A stretch of DNA of 64,000 bases from the NCBI GenBank assembly GCA_963699835.1, contig CAVOVJ010000003.1, positions 1 through 64,000 on the forward strand, read 5' to 3'. The notes below the pieces were generated by a model that saw only the letters and a list, made by a program, of their open reading frames with translations, was not told the DNA's origin and ran no database searches. Positions 26,899 through 36,011 of the stretch are shown piece by piece; the first letter of the stretch is position 1; every line of letters starts with the position of its first letter. The DNA comes from BM003 sp963699835. GTDB lineage: Bacteria; Pseudomonadota; Gammaproteobacteria; Steroidobacterales; BM003. The position numbers were made by a program, and so were the translations under genes.

Positions 26899-27523
26899 AT
26901 GCGGAATCACATTGCACCAGTATGGTCCGACGCGGTCGCAGCGCACCCGCTGGGCGTTTCTCGAGGTGGTGTCTTGAAGACCAGTCGATCGAGGGCCGGA
27001 GCTGATTGACAGCGACGAGGTGAAGAAATCTACCTGCTCGGCCAGTTGCCGGCGGCTTTGTTCGATGGCAAGCCGTTGTTCGAATCCGCCGCGATCTGAC
27101 CTATATCGCCGACCTGGTGCCGGAAAAAGGCCTGATCGCCGCATCGGGGACCTGGGAGCGCGCGCGGCATGACCAGTGGGTCGCCTTCTGTTTGACCGAG
27201 ATGGAGGTCTTCCTGTGGCATTCGGCGCGCAACGAGTTCGCGCCGCCAGAGGAGAAGCGTCTGACAAATGTATTTGAGCAGCAACGCCGAGGCCTTTTCG
27301 GCGGGGCGGGTGGATGGAGCAGGCCGTTAGAGATCAGGATTACCTCGTGGGCAATCGCTTTCGGTCACGATATCATCGCTGTGGTTTCACGGTCAACTGG
27401 GCGGGCGGGGAGGGGGATTGCTCGACCCGTTTCGAAACCGCAGGCGTATTCGCGCGTCTTTTCCAGCGGCCGCACGGCACGTTTACGCAGCGCGAGCTCG
27501 CCGGTTTGCCGAGGTGGCCATAG
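26899..27523 (+). pseudogene. Glutathione S-transferase family (multiple frameshifts)
   Basis: ATG 26899 is preceded by GAAGGGAGA. After one extra base at ~26903 the next frame reads ITLHQYGPTRSQRTRWAFLE, a typical GST start. Segments in several frames then rebuild the family: ELIDSDEV, LLGQLPAALFDGKP, LTYIADLVPEKG, WVAFCLTEMEVFLWH, MEQAVRDQDYLVGNRF and LFQRPHGTFTQ. At least five one-base indels are needed, mostly in short runs of A, C or G. It sits just after the threonine aldolase and before the M20 peptidase, all in the same orientation and all damaged, which may be one operon. Confidence 0.7.
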
Positions 27524-27568
27524 GGGGCGCCAGCAGGGGCGGCGCGTTTCGGCGCCTGAGGAGGAGTC

Positions 27569-29115
27569 TTGAACGGATCTGCATTTTTTCGGCGGTGTTT
27601 TTGCCGTTGGTGCTCCGATTGTGTCTGGTGGCCGCCATTGCAAATGACGCCGTGAAGCCCGTGGACCTATCGCGAGGATGACTAGGCGATGTATCCTTGC
27701 CGAGTTCCGTGAATTTCTCTCGCTGCCGAACGTCGCGGCCGATACCGTCGCGATGGATCGCAACGCGGCGTGGCTGATGCAGCGACTCGGCGAGGCCGGG
27801 TTCGACAGCGAAGTCTGGCGTGCCGGTGGCGCTCCTTACGTGTTTGCCGAGAAAGAGATTTGCCGGAGCCACAAAGACGGTATTGATCTATGCCCACTTC
27901 GACGGCCAGCCGGTCGATGCCGCGAACTGGTGCAATCTGCTGTGGCAGCCGACGCTGCGGGCCGGCGCGCTCGACGATGGAGCGGATGTTGTCGACTGGG
28001 ACAACACGGTGCAGTTCGACGTCCCGACCGGCGTATCTATGCGCGCTCGGCAGGTGACGACAAGGCGCCGGTCATTGCGCTGCTGGCAGCATTGGCCGGG
28101 CTGGGATGCGGCCGGCATGGCGCCCAGCGTCAACATCAAGTTGATTCTGGATGGCGAGGAGGAGGCGGGTCTCCGACATTGGCGGCAATCCTCTCCTGAG
28201 CATGGCGCGACGCTGGCGACCGATCTGCTGTTGTTCTGCGACGGCCCGATGCACCAGTCACGGATGCGTCAGCTGGTGTTTGGGGTACGCGGCAGCATGA
28301 CCGTGGATCTCACGACCTACGGAGCGATCCGGCCGCTGCACAGCGGCCATTACGGCAACTGGTCGCCCAACCCGACCGATGCGCTGATCCACCTGCTTGC
28401 GGCGATGAAAGACGACGAAGGCAATATTACGGTGCCCGGCTACATGGACGAGGTTCGCCCGATCAGTAGCGCCGAACGTGCGGCAATCGCGGCGATGCCG
28501 CGTATCGATGACGTTTTGCGCGAGGACCTCGCGCTCGGGCGGGTCGAGGGGGCGGCAAGCGCATCGAGGAACTGGTGCTTCAGCCGGGGATTATCGTCAA
28601 GGGTTTCCAGGCCGGCGGCGTCGGGCCGCAATCGCGTAATGTCATCCAGTCGAGCGCGACCGCGTCATTGAACCTGCGGCTGGTTGCCGACCAGGCTCCG
28701 ACGAATGTGCGGGACGTGCTCGAGGGCTTTTTCCGCGACCAGGGGTTCCATGTCGTGCATGAGGATCCTGCGCCGGAAACCCTCCGCAGCCACGAGCGGG
28801 TATTGAAGCCGATTGGCGGCCCGGCGCGTACCCGGCGTTTCGGACCCGGTTGGACAGCCCTGAAACAGCGAACGTTATTGCGATCCTCGACAGCATCGAT
28901 GAGCAGCCGACATTGCTGACACCGACGATGGAGGGAGCTTGCCGATCTACCTGTTCGAGGATGCGATCGATGCACCGATCATCCTGTTGCCAGTAGCCAA
29001 CCACGACAACAACCAGCATGGCCGTAACGAGAACCTGCGGCTGCAAAACCTGTGGGATGCGATCGAGATTTATGCGGCCGTGCTGGCCGACTACGGCCGG
29101 CCGGGTCGTCCCTGA
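27569..29115 (+). pseudogene. Exported M20-family dipeptidase (multiple frameshifts)
   Basis: TTG 27569 follows GAGGAGGAG. Restoring one T in the run 27584-27589 gives a signal peptide with core FSAVFLPLVLRLCLVAA. Conserved blocks appear in alternating frames: LSLPNVAADTVAMDRN, VLIYAHFDGQPVD (metal-ligand HxD), SAGDDKAPVIALL, LILDGEEEAGS (catalytic EE), LTTYGAIRPLHSGHYGNW, and HDNNQHGRNENLRL near the end. These identify an M20 zinc aminopeptidase/dipeptidase with its dimerisation domain. At least six indels interrupt it. The stop is TGA 29113-29115. If intact it would hydrolyse peptides in the periplasm. Confidence 0.75.
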
Positions 29116-29119
29116 TCGA

Positions 29120-29817
29120 TCAACCGTGGCGCGAATGAATCAGGCCGGGTCGATCTGCGCGGGTGATTTGCGAGACGAAGTTTTCGACCTGTTTTTGCGC
29201 AGCCTCATAAGCTGTGACCCGGTCCTGGGTGTCCTGCAGCGTAAAACGGGAAAAAATTGCGAAACGCTCTGGTTCCCGGTCAGCGACGGATCCGACAACT
29301 TCATTTCCGCAATGTCGAAGCTCCCCATCATCAACGGGATATAGGAGGTCGTCGAGCGCCTGGATGAAGCTTGCTGCCGCAGTTCAATCATCCGGTACAG
29401 GCGAACGAGCCTGAGAATGCTCTTTTTCAGTTCGGGGTCGGAGAGAAGCCGGAAGTTGCCGCTATCCTGCATCGAGCGGTAGGTAAAATCCGAGGGCTGG
29501 AAAAAATCGTAGCCGGACGGCTCGAACATCACGGCCATAAGTTCTTCCGATGGGGCGTCCGCAAGCCCCGGAAGCTTGCCGACAACACTCCCGAGGCGCT
29601 CGATTTTGCCTTTGTTTCCGGCAATCAGTCGATTGAGACTATCGAGATCCTTGCTGAGATCGTCGTGCAATCCCTGCAGGTAGAGTTGCTCGGTTTCCGC
29701 GTCCTTGAAATCCTCGAACTTCCCCTCGAACCACAATGCGATATTGATGCCAACGACCAGCATCAGGAGTTCACCCAGGACGTTGGTCCCTTTCGAAGAA
29801 CGCATTCGCGCAAACAT
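29120..29817 (-). CDS. DUF6090-like membrane protein (one-base frameshift)
   Basis: ATG 29817 with GGGG upstream starts MFARMRSSKG, followed by a transmembrane helix (LGELLMLVVGINIALWF) and a helical region (KDAETEQLYLQGLHDDLSKDL), the layout of DUF6090. The original frame runs to 29140, but a run of six A on the plus strand at 29251-29256 appears to lack one. Adding it restores F-F-S-R-F-T-L-Q-D-T-Q-D and a helical end finishing at the TGA at 29122-29120. Function unknown; members are small inner-membrane proteins with a periplasmic or cytosolic coiled region. Confidence 0.7.
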
Positions 29818-30254
29818 CGGAAATCCCCTTTTCCCTTGACTGCAGATGCACCTGCGGCCGCTGAAGTTTAACCCGAAGCGCGATGGCGGGATTCGGTGCC
29901 ATTGCACAACCCGGTTTCCGCGCTGATCTAAAAGCGCTTCTTGCGACAGCGGGCTTGGCGGAAAATCTGAATTCGAGATCGATGATGCAGTTATGCGGGC
30001 AGTATTTGCGGTGAGCGGAGCTTCTTGCAGGACACGTTAGTTTTCGCCACTGCAGGTTGCGGTGCAAAGCTACGATTTCCTCGTTCCGCTTTGCGGCGGT
30101 CCCTGACAGGCCGCGAAGGCACAGCGCCGTCGCCAAGAGAGTGCGATCACGGTCGCCATGGTGCAATTGCCGGGACTGCGCCGGTACCGGTCGGGCCGGT
30201 GCAGGCTCGCAGAGGGGCAAGCCACAGGACACCGACCGGCACCGCGCAGGAAGG
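29818..30254. other. Intergenic region with no recognised gene
   Basis: 437 bases between two minus-strand genes. Six-frame reading gives no protein-like segment, and I see no hairpin with a T-run. Confidence 0.5.
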
Positions 30255-30926
30255 TTACCGCTTGCGCCGGACTTCGATCAGCGCGACCGGGTTGCGCCAG
30301 TCGAACACCGCGGCATCGAGGTCGGCAATGCCATGGACGCCGCTGCCGACGTGCACGAAACCCTCGCCGTTTTCGGCTGAGCTGCCTTCACCTTTGCAGA
30401 ATGGGCCGGGGATGTTGGCACAGAGTTCGTCGTTGATCTCAGAGCCGGCGTCGTAGGCGATCGCGGTGTAGGTTCTGCTGAAGCGCGGCAACTGCATGTT
30501 GTTCAGCGCGACGAAGCTGTCGTTGCTCGGAATCAGCATGCCCGCGAGACTGAGCCGCGAGAACTGGCCGCGCGCCACGATTTCGATCGTAACGCTCTTG
30601 CCGGGTCCGAGCAGACCGCCGCTGTCCGGGAGCGCCGGCCCGGTGGAGGCGGTATCGAGTACGAGATTCGGCACGCTGGCGAGCAACGCCTCGAGACCCG
30701 CGGTGCTGCCCGACTCGGCCAGTTCGGCGATCTGATCCGATGCCGGTTCTCCGAGTTCGAAGAAACTGATCCTGGAGCGATGCGTCGCGGTGAGTACCGG
30801 AGTAAAGGTCTGCCCCGGGGTCAGGTTGGTGATCGTGACCTCGTAGATCGCTCCATTTTTGTTTTTCGCCAACGCCGGCGTACTGGCGAGCAGTGCAAGC
30901 GCGGCTAGACCGATAATCTTTTTCAT
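30255..30926 (-). CDS. Exported spondin-domain protein
   Basis: ATG 30926 follows GAGGAG and begins a signal peptide (MKKIIGLAALALL..., cleavage at ALAKN). The mature 200-residue protein reads YEVTITNLTPGQTFTPVLTATH, then SFFELGEPASDQIAELAE and a beta-sandwich through KSVTIEIVAR and LAGMLIPSNDSFVAL. This matches bacterial Spondin_N-domain proteins, which are exported beta-sandwich proteins of unknown role. It has a single disulfide candidate pair near CANIPGPFC. Divergently transcribed from the downstream two-component system. Confidence 0.9.
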   Translation of the reverse strand: MKKIIGLAALALLASTPALAKNKNGAIYEVTITNLTPGQTFTPVLTATHRSRISFFELGEPASDQIAELAESGSTAGLEALLASVPNLVLDTASTGPALPDSGGLLGPGKSVTIEIVARGQFSRLSLAGMLIPSNDSFVALNNMQLPRFSRTYTAIAYDAGSEINDELCANIPGPFCKGEGSSAENGEGFVHVGSGVHGIADLDAAVFDWRNPVALIEVRRKR

Positions 30927-31097
30927 CGTGAATCTCCTCAGGAAGCGTGGTTTGGCTGAACCCGCGTCTGTGGCGGGACGTTCCCAAGTGTCATGGGTAA
31001 TTCTCACGCGGCTATCACGACTTGATGCTGATTCGGACACATCCTCGACGGATGCCTGTGATATTGGCGTGATTTTTCCGGTCTATGTTGTGGAGCG

Positions 31098-31859
31098 ATG
31101 GCCGAGATACCGCCCATGAACCACACCGACGTGACCGCGCTGATGCGGCGCAACGTGCTGATTGTCGAAGACGAACAGGACATCGCCGAGCTGCTCGCGC
31201 TGCATCTGCGCGATATTTGCGAGCGGGTCGAGGTCGCTTGCGATGGGCATGAAGCATTGCGGCTCGCCTTTGCCCGCGACTGGGACCTGATCATCCTCGA
31301 TCTGGGTCTGCCCGGCCCGGGCGGGCTGGATATCTGTCGTGCGTTGCGCGGCGATCAGCGCTATGTACCGATCCTGATGGTGACGTCGAAGTCGTCCGAA
31401 CTCGACAGGGTGTTGGGCCTCGAGATCGGCGCCGACGATTACGTGACCAAGCCCTTCAGCGTTTCGGAGTTGATGGCGCGGGTCCGCGCGATCTTCCGCC
31501 GTGTCGAGTCCCTGCGCGCAGGTCCGGTTCAGATTGACGAGACACTGAGTGTCGGGGGATTGAAGATCGATGCCGCCAGCCGCCGGGTAAGCGTGAACGG
31601 TCGGCCGGTCGAGCTGACCGCGCGAGAGTTCGATCTGCTGCGTCATTTTGTACGCCACCCGGGTCGCGTCTTTCGTCGTGCGCAATTACTCGACAGCGTG
31701 TGGGGTTACGGCCACGACGGCTATGAGCATACGGTCAATTCACATATCAATCGGCTGCGCTCGAAGATCGAGCCGGACCCGGCCCATCCAGCCTATATCG
31801 TCACGGTCTGGGGCGTCGGCTACAAGCTCGAACCCGGCGCGGCGGCGACTCACTCATGA
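31098..31859 (+). CDS. OmpR/PhoB-type response regulator
   Basis: The 253-residue protein has a receiver domain with the acidic pair E24-D25, phosphoacceptor Asp68 in LIILDLGLPG, and Lys117 in YVTKPF. A winged-helix DNA-binding domain follows from ~residue 150 (LTAREFDLLRHFVRHPGRVF, HINRLRSKIE, WGVGYK). An alternative ATG at 31116 would trim six residues. The stop overlaps the histidine kinase start by four bases (ATGA). The neighbouring divergent spondin gene and the downstream CigR-like envelope gene are plausible targets, but no operator was identified. Confidence 0.95.
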   Translation: MAEIPPMNHTDVTALMRRNVLIVEDEQDIAELLALHLRDICERVEVACDGHEALRLAFARDWDLIILDLGLPGPGGLDICRALRGDQRYVPILMVTSKSSELDRVLGLEIGADDYVTKPFSVSELMARVRAIFRRVESLRAGPVQIDETLSVGGLKIDAASRRVSVNGRPVELTAREFDLLRHFVRHPGRVFRRAQLLDSVWGYGHDGYEHTVNSHINRLRSKIEPDPAHPAYIVTVWGVGYKLEPGAAATHS

Positions 31860-33322
31860 GGGCGTTGCTGTTTCGCTTGTCGCTGGCCCTGCTGGCAGTG
31901 ATCCTGCTGCTCGGCGGCGGATTTTTCCTGGTCGAGCAATGGAGCTCGCGCCAGTACTATGATGAGTTGACGCAGCGTCTGAATGCGCCGATCGCCATGT
32001 ATGTAACCGGCGAACGCCAGCTGATCAGCGATGGCCGTGTCGATGAGGACTCACTCAGCACGCTGGCCCAGCAGGCGATGGTCATCAATCCCACGGTCGA
32101 GGTCTACTTGCTCGGGACGGATGGCCGTATTCTCGGTCACACGATGCCACCGGAGACGGTATTGACCGATCAGATCGACCTCGCGCCGGTACGCCGCTTG
32201 CTTGGTGCTGATTCCAGCATGCCGATCAAGGGCACCGATCCGCGCAACCCGGACGGACGCAAGGTGTTCTCTGCCTCGGAGGTGCGCTCGGGAGACATCC
32301 TGGAGGGGTATCTCTACGCGGTACTCGGCGGGCAGAAATTCGATGAAATCGCGAGCGACATTCGTGGCAGCCACGTCCAGCGGCTCACTCTCTGGGCCAT
32401 GACGGCCGTGATGGCCGCCGCGTTTTTGATCGGTCTGCTGGTGTTCGGCCTGTTGACCCGGCGCCTTACCCGGCTGACCGCCGACGTGCAGCGATTCACC
32501 CGATCCGGTTTCGACCCGGAAGCGGCTCTGACCTGGAAACCGCGCGACGGCGATGAGATTGACCGCCTCGGCAGCGCGTTTTCGGTAATGTCGGACACGA
32601 TCCGAGAACAGATCGAGCGGCTGAAAGAGAACGACCGGCTGCGGCGTGAGCTGGTCAGCAACGTTTCGCACGATTTACGCACGCCGCTGGCATCGATGCA
32701 GGGCTATGTCGATACGCTGATTATCAAGAATGGCAGTTTGTCTGCCGACCAGCGCGATCATTATCTGAATATCACCCGCAAACACGCGCAGCGGCTGGGA
32801 CGGCTGATCGGCGATCTGTTCGAACTGTCGCGGCTCGATTCGGCCAGCGTCGAGCCGCAGTTCGAGCGTTTTTCGGTTGCCGAACTGCTCCAGGACACGG
32901 GCCAGGAATTCGAATTGGAGGCCACCCGTGCCGGCGTGCGGCTGGAGGTCGCGGCGCCTCGTGATGGTGCAAGCGTGGTGGCCGATATCGGTCTGATCCA
33001 ACGGGTGCTGGAGAACCTGATTCGAAACGCGCTGTGTTTTACCCCGCGCGGCGGCCGTATCACGCTGAGCGTCGAGGATCGCAGCAGTAAGCTGGCGGTG
33101 GCGGTGGCGGATACCGGGGTAGGGATCGCGGAAGACGATCTGCCGCGAATTTTCGACCGATTTTACGGCAGCGCGCGCGAGTCGGGCGCCGAATCGTCGG
33201 GTCTGGGCCTGGCCATCGTCAAACGCATCCTCGAGCTGCATCAGAGCCGCATCACTGTCACCAGTGGCATCGACCACGGTACACGTTTCGAGTTCGAGCT
33301 CCCCGCCTCGCTGGCCGCGTGA
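31856..33322 (+). CDS. Sensor histidine kinase
   Basis: The 488-residue protein has a transmembrane helix at residues 5-25, a periplasmic sensor of ~155 residues, a second helix at about 178-202 and a HAMP linker. The dimerisation domain has the phosphoacceptor His at about residue 271 in SNVSHDLRTPLASMQG. The ATPase domain has the N box (ENLIRNAL), G1 (VADTGVGI), F box (IFDRFYG) and G2 (SGLGLAIVKRI). It is the cognate kinase of the upstream response regulator by overlapping genes. The periplasmic signal is unknown. Confidence 0.95.
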   Translation: MRALLFRLSLALLAVILLLGGGFFLVEQWSSRQYYDELTQRLNAPIAMYVTGERQLISDGRVDEDSLSTLAQQAMVINPTVEVYLLGTDGRILGHTMPPETVLTDQIDLAPVRRLLGADSSMPIKGTDPRNPDGRKVFSASEVRSGDILEGYLYAVLGGQKFDEIASDIRGSHVQRLTLWAMTAVMAAAFLIGLLVFGLLTRRLTRLTADVQRFTRSGFDPEAALTWKPRDGDEIDRLGSAFSVMSDTIREQIERLKENDRLRRELVSNVSHDLRTPLASMQGYVDTLIIKNGSLSADQRDHYLNITRKHAQRLGRLIGDLFELSRLDSASVEPQFERFSVAELLQDTGQEFELEATRAGVRLEVAAPRDGASVVADIGLIQRVLENLIRNALCFTPRGGRITLSVEDRSSKLAVAVADTGVGIAEDDLPRIFDRFYGSARESGAESSGLGLAIVKRILELHQSRITVTSGIDHGTRFEFELPASLAA

Positions 33323-33475
33323 TTGTGTTCCAGGCGCGACCGCTTCGGGTTGTGCGCTGCACTTATGTTAAACAACTGCTTGCGACAACCTCCCAACAGT
33401 GTGATGGAGTTCACACAGCGAGCGCTTTTGGCGTGGGTAAAGTGGGCGTGCCGATTCGTTGACGGGAGGGGCGTC

Positions 33476-33910
33476 ATGTTGTCGATGCGTTCAGTTTTGG
33501 TTAGCTCCATGGCAGTTCTGTGGGCCTGTGCTGGTGAGGCCGCGGCACCGAAAAGCCCTTCATTCTCCGGTTTCGCCTCCGACCGCCAAAACAGCGCCGA
33601 AGTGGTATTCACCCGGCATGAGATCAAGGTTATACGTGCCTACTACCGCACCCATGCCGAGGATGCCGAGCCCGACGAACGCTACGAATCGCGATCCGGC
33701 CAGCTACCGCCCGGCATCGCGAAGAAACTCAGGCGCGGCGGCAAGATGCCACCCGGTATTGCCAGGCGAGCTCTGCCAGAGGATCTCGAATACCGTCTGC
33801 CGCCGGTCGAAGAGGGTTACGAGCGGGTGATCGTCGACGGCCGGATTTTGTTGATCGAAATCGCCACGCAAATCGTGCGTGACGTGCTGAGCGAGGCGAT
33901 CCTGGGGTAG
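33476..33910 (+). CDS. CigR/RcnB-like exported protein
   Basis: ATG 33476 follows GGGAGGGG and opens a signal peptide (MLSMRSVLVSSMAVL..., cleavage at GEAAAP). The mature 120-residue part has two P-P-G-I-A repeats (QLPPGIAKKL, KMPPGIARR) and ends with YERVIVDGRILLIEIATQIVRDVL. This repeats-plus-tail layout is that of the CigR/RcnB-like periplasmic family. Members of that family have been linked to metal homeostasis or virulence control; the role here is unknown. It follows the two-component system and ends at a strong bidirectional terminator. Confidence 0.85.
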   Translation: MLSMRSVLVSSMAVLWACAGEAAAPKSPSFSGFASDRQNSAEVVFTRHEIKVIRAYYRTHAEDAEPDERYESRSGQLPPGIAKKLRRGGKMPPGIARRALPEDLEYRLPPVEEGYERVIVDGRILLIEIATQIVRDVLSEAILG

Positions 33911-33953
33911 ACCCAGCGGTTCAGTGCGGCATGCCCACCCCTTAGCGCTGGGC

Positions 33954-33984
33954 AAAAAAAACCCCGCATCGAATGCGGGGTTTT
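33954..33984. terminator. Bidirectional rho-independent terminator
   Basis: ACCCCGCAT (33961-33969) pairs with ATGCGGGGT (33973-33981) around a three-base loop. An A-run at 33954-33960 and a T-run at 33981-33984 flank it, so it works on both strands. It lies between the convergent CigR-like and cytochrome genes. Confidence 0.93.
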
Positions 33985-34013
33985 CGCAATCAGCGCGAAT
34001 CGACCGCAGCCGG

Positions 34014-34486
34014 CTAGTCGGTAATCGCCTCGCCCCCAACGATCGGTGTCCAGTTGCGTTCACCGCTTTTGACCGTAGCCTTTCCGCTTGCCCCGTCCAT
34101 GGCATGACAGTGCAGGCAACTGCCCTCGTATTGCGTCACGAAAGATTCGCGGTCGGGTCGGTGTAATGGGCTCGATGGATCAGGTTGCGTAGTGCGCTCG
34201 CCGGACCGTCGCCCGAGGAGGCACGGCAGCGATCGCATGCGGCCGGGATGACCTTGGAGCGGTCGGCGGCCTTGCCGTGGCCGAGCCGGTCAAGCACGGC
34301 ATTGATCCGCATGTCCAGCGCGCCGGTGCCCTCAACGTGACAACTGACACAGCCGTTGGGATAGTCGTCAGCGTAGGCGTTACCCCCCATGACTGCGCCC
34401 GCGATCAGCGTAAGCAACATCAGACCCAGCAAGGTCAGCGGCCGGTTGATGTAAGCGTTTCTCGATTTTGCCGAAACTTTCTTCAT
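34014..34486 (-). CDS. Triheme c-type cytochrome, one haem site altered (one-base frameshift)
   Basis: ATG 34486 after a G-rich site begins a long signal/anchor region (RPLTLLGLMLLTLIAG). Haem motifs follow: CVSCH, then CDRCR in place of CxxCH, and CLHCH. A single missing base at the A-run 34141-34143 separates the first part from the last. With it restored, the order (N-L-F-V-T-Q-Y, CLHCH, VKSGERNW) matches the neighbouring paralogue at 34499. In the second motif the haem-ligating His is Arg (CGT for CAT). The gene starts 12 bases after the paralogue stop, so the two form an operon and arose by duplication. Product exported, electron-transfer role. Confidence 0.8.
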
Positions 34487-34498
34487 TGTCGTCGCCCC

Positions 34499-34891
34499 CT
34501 ACCAGTTCCGTGGTCCGCTCTTGACGAGCGCTTCGCCAGAATCGGCGTCCATGGCGTGGCAGTGGAGGCAGTCGCCACCAAACCGCGTGGTGTAAAGGTT
34601 CGCTTTGGGCACATCGTAATGAATCTGGTGAATCATGTGCGCAAACTCGTTGTCCTCGCCCTCGTCTGATGCATGGCAACCGCCGCAGCTGGTTGGCACT
34701 TTTTTGACCTTGGGGAGCTTGGGATGACCGATTTGTGCCAACAGCGCGTTCAGGGAAAGATTGGTTTTGCCCGGTTGCTGTGCATGGCAGTCGACACAGC
34801 CCTGGGGATAGTCATCCGCCTGAGCGAGCGCCGTAACTGCCAGCAGCGCCGTTATGGCTGAAAGGGAGAATACGCGTATTCGATCCTTCAT
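34499..34891 (-). CDS. Triheme c-type cytochrome
   Basis: The 130-residue protein starts at ATG 34891 after GAGGG with a signal peptide (FSLSAITALLAVTALAQA). It has three haem c attachment motifs: CVDCH, CGGCH and CLHCH. Additional His residues (IGH, MIHQIHY) can be distal ligands. The small size and spacing fit a periplasmic multihaem electron carrier. It is followed 12 bases later by a degenerate paralogue and is divergent from a NapC/NirT quinol-oxidising tetrahaem cytochrome at 35263. The likely route is quinol to NapC-like protein to these carriers to an unidentified terminal reductase. Confidence 0.92.
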   Translation of the reverse strand: MKDRIRVFSLSAITALLAVTALAQADDYPQGCVDCHAQQPGKTNLSLNALLAQIGHPKLPKVKKVPTSCGGCHASDEGEDNEFAHMIHQIHYDVPKANLYTTRFGGDCLHCHAMDADSGEALVKSGPRNW

Positions 34892-35262
34892 TACTCAGGA
34901 CCCTCTTAATTGGTATTGCTTTGGCTGTTCGCCGAATCCTGCCACGGCAGGGATCGGGTGGATTCTGCAATAATGCGGTGACATATTTCAGACAATATTT
35001 ACACAAACGCCGAGCGCGTGCCAATCGGCTTTCCATGACGCCGCCGTTGCCTGACGACAACCGCGTCGGGTGGCTGTCCCGGGGCAAGAGTGAGAAAAGT
35101 GTGCTCGGGTGATGTCCGCCGCGTGCGGGAGTGGCGTCGGATCAGAGATCAGCCGGCAGCGCGCAAAAACGGGCCTGATTCGCCTTTGTTTCAGGTACTA
35201 TTACGTTAGTCGATCCAACCCCGGCCCCGCCGCGGCGCGGCGCAACGATATTGGGAGGGCAC
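34892..35262. other. Divergent promoter region of the cytochrome genes
   Basis: 371 bases between the triheme operon and the NapC/NirT gene. GGGAGGGC at ~35254 is the ribosome site of the latter. I see no FNR-type TTGAT-N4-ATCAA site. No gene is recognised. Confidence 0.5.
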
Positions 35263-35922
35263 ATGGCTGAAGAGAAAAAACGCTCCAGTTTCTGGACCAA
35301 GCCGAACAAGAAGTGGCTGCTGGGCATACCGTTGGGCGGGTTCGTTATGCTGGCTATCGGCGCCGCTGGCCTGCAAATCATGAATACCATCCTGCATGAG
35401 ACCAGCAAGACCGAATTCTGTCTTGCATGTCATTCGCATACGGTCAACATCAAGCCCGAGTACGAGGCGTCCGGACACGCCAACAACACGCTTGGCGTAC
35501 GGGCTGAATGCGCGCAGTGCCATCTGCCCAGCATGGAAGACCGCTGGATCCACTACGTGATGCGAAAGATGGTCGTGTCGCTCGATATTATCCCGGAACT
35601 GCAGGGCAAGATCACAGACCCCGCCGACTACGAGGCGCACCGCGCGGAGATGGCCAAAGCCACCTGGATCGAATTCCGCGAGAACGACTCGGAATACTGC
35701 AAGCACTGCCACGAGGCCGAGCACATGGTGCTCGAAAATCAGGGCCCGATGGCACGGCGCCGCCACCAGATGTCGATGGAAAAGGGCGGCTACACCTGTA
35801 TCGATTGCCACCAGGGGCTGGTGCACAAGCTGCCCGAGGATTGGGAAAAGGTCTGGGACGAGGTGGTCGAGGAAACTTCCGCTACACGGAAAGGTCCGGA
35901 ACTGGCCGCAGCCGGCGAATAG
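35263..35922 (+). CDS. NapC/NirT-family tetraheme cytochrome c
   Basis: ATG 35263 follows GGGAGGGC. The 219-residue protein has one N-terminal transmembrane helix (about residues 20-40) and four haem motifs: CLACH, CAQCH, CKHCH and CIDCH, with the conserved TEFCLACH start and CIDCHQGLVH end of NapC/NirT proteins. It takes electrons from membrane quinols and passes them to periplasmic partners. The divergent triheme cytochromes are the obvious partners here. A charged C-terminal tail follows the last haem. No terminal reductase gene is adjacent. Confidence 0.95.
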   Translation: MAEEKKRSSFWTKPNKKWLLGIPLGGFVMLAIGAAGLQIMNTILHETSKTEFCLACHSHTVNIKPEYEASGHANNTLGVRAECAQCHLPSMEDRWIHYVMRKMVVSLDIIPELQGKITDPADYEAHRAEMAKATWIEFRENDSEYCKHCHEAEHMVLENQGPMARRRHQMSMEKGGYTCIDCHQGLVHKLPEDWEKVWDEVVEETSATRKGPELAAAGE

Positions 35923-35967
35923 CACTTGGCGCGGGGTCCGCGATGCGGGCCTCTGCGCATGGCCGCT

Positions 35968-36001
35968 CCCCCCACGCCCGGTCTCTGCCGGGCGTGGGGG
36001 G
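35968..36001. terminator. Strong GC hairpin between convergent genes
   Basis: A perfect 14-base stem CCCCCCACGCCCGG (35968-35981) / CCGGGCGTGGGGGG (35988-36001) with a six-base loop lies between the NapC/NirT gene and the DsbA-like gene. There is no T-run on either side, so it may be a terminator of reduced efficiency or an mRNA 3'-end stabiliser. Confidence 0.5.
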
Positions 36002-36011
36002 GCGGTGACCT

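Noticed and set aside
35968..36001. Rho-independent terminator with certainty
   Set aside because: The 14-base stem is perfect but has no T-run on either strand, so it is listed only as a hairpin.
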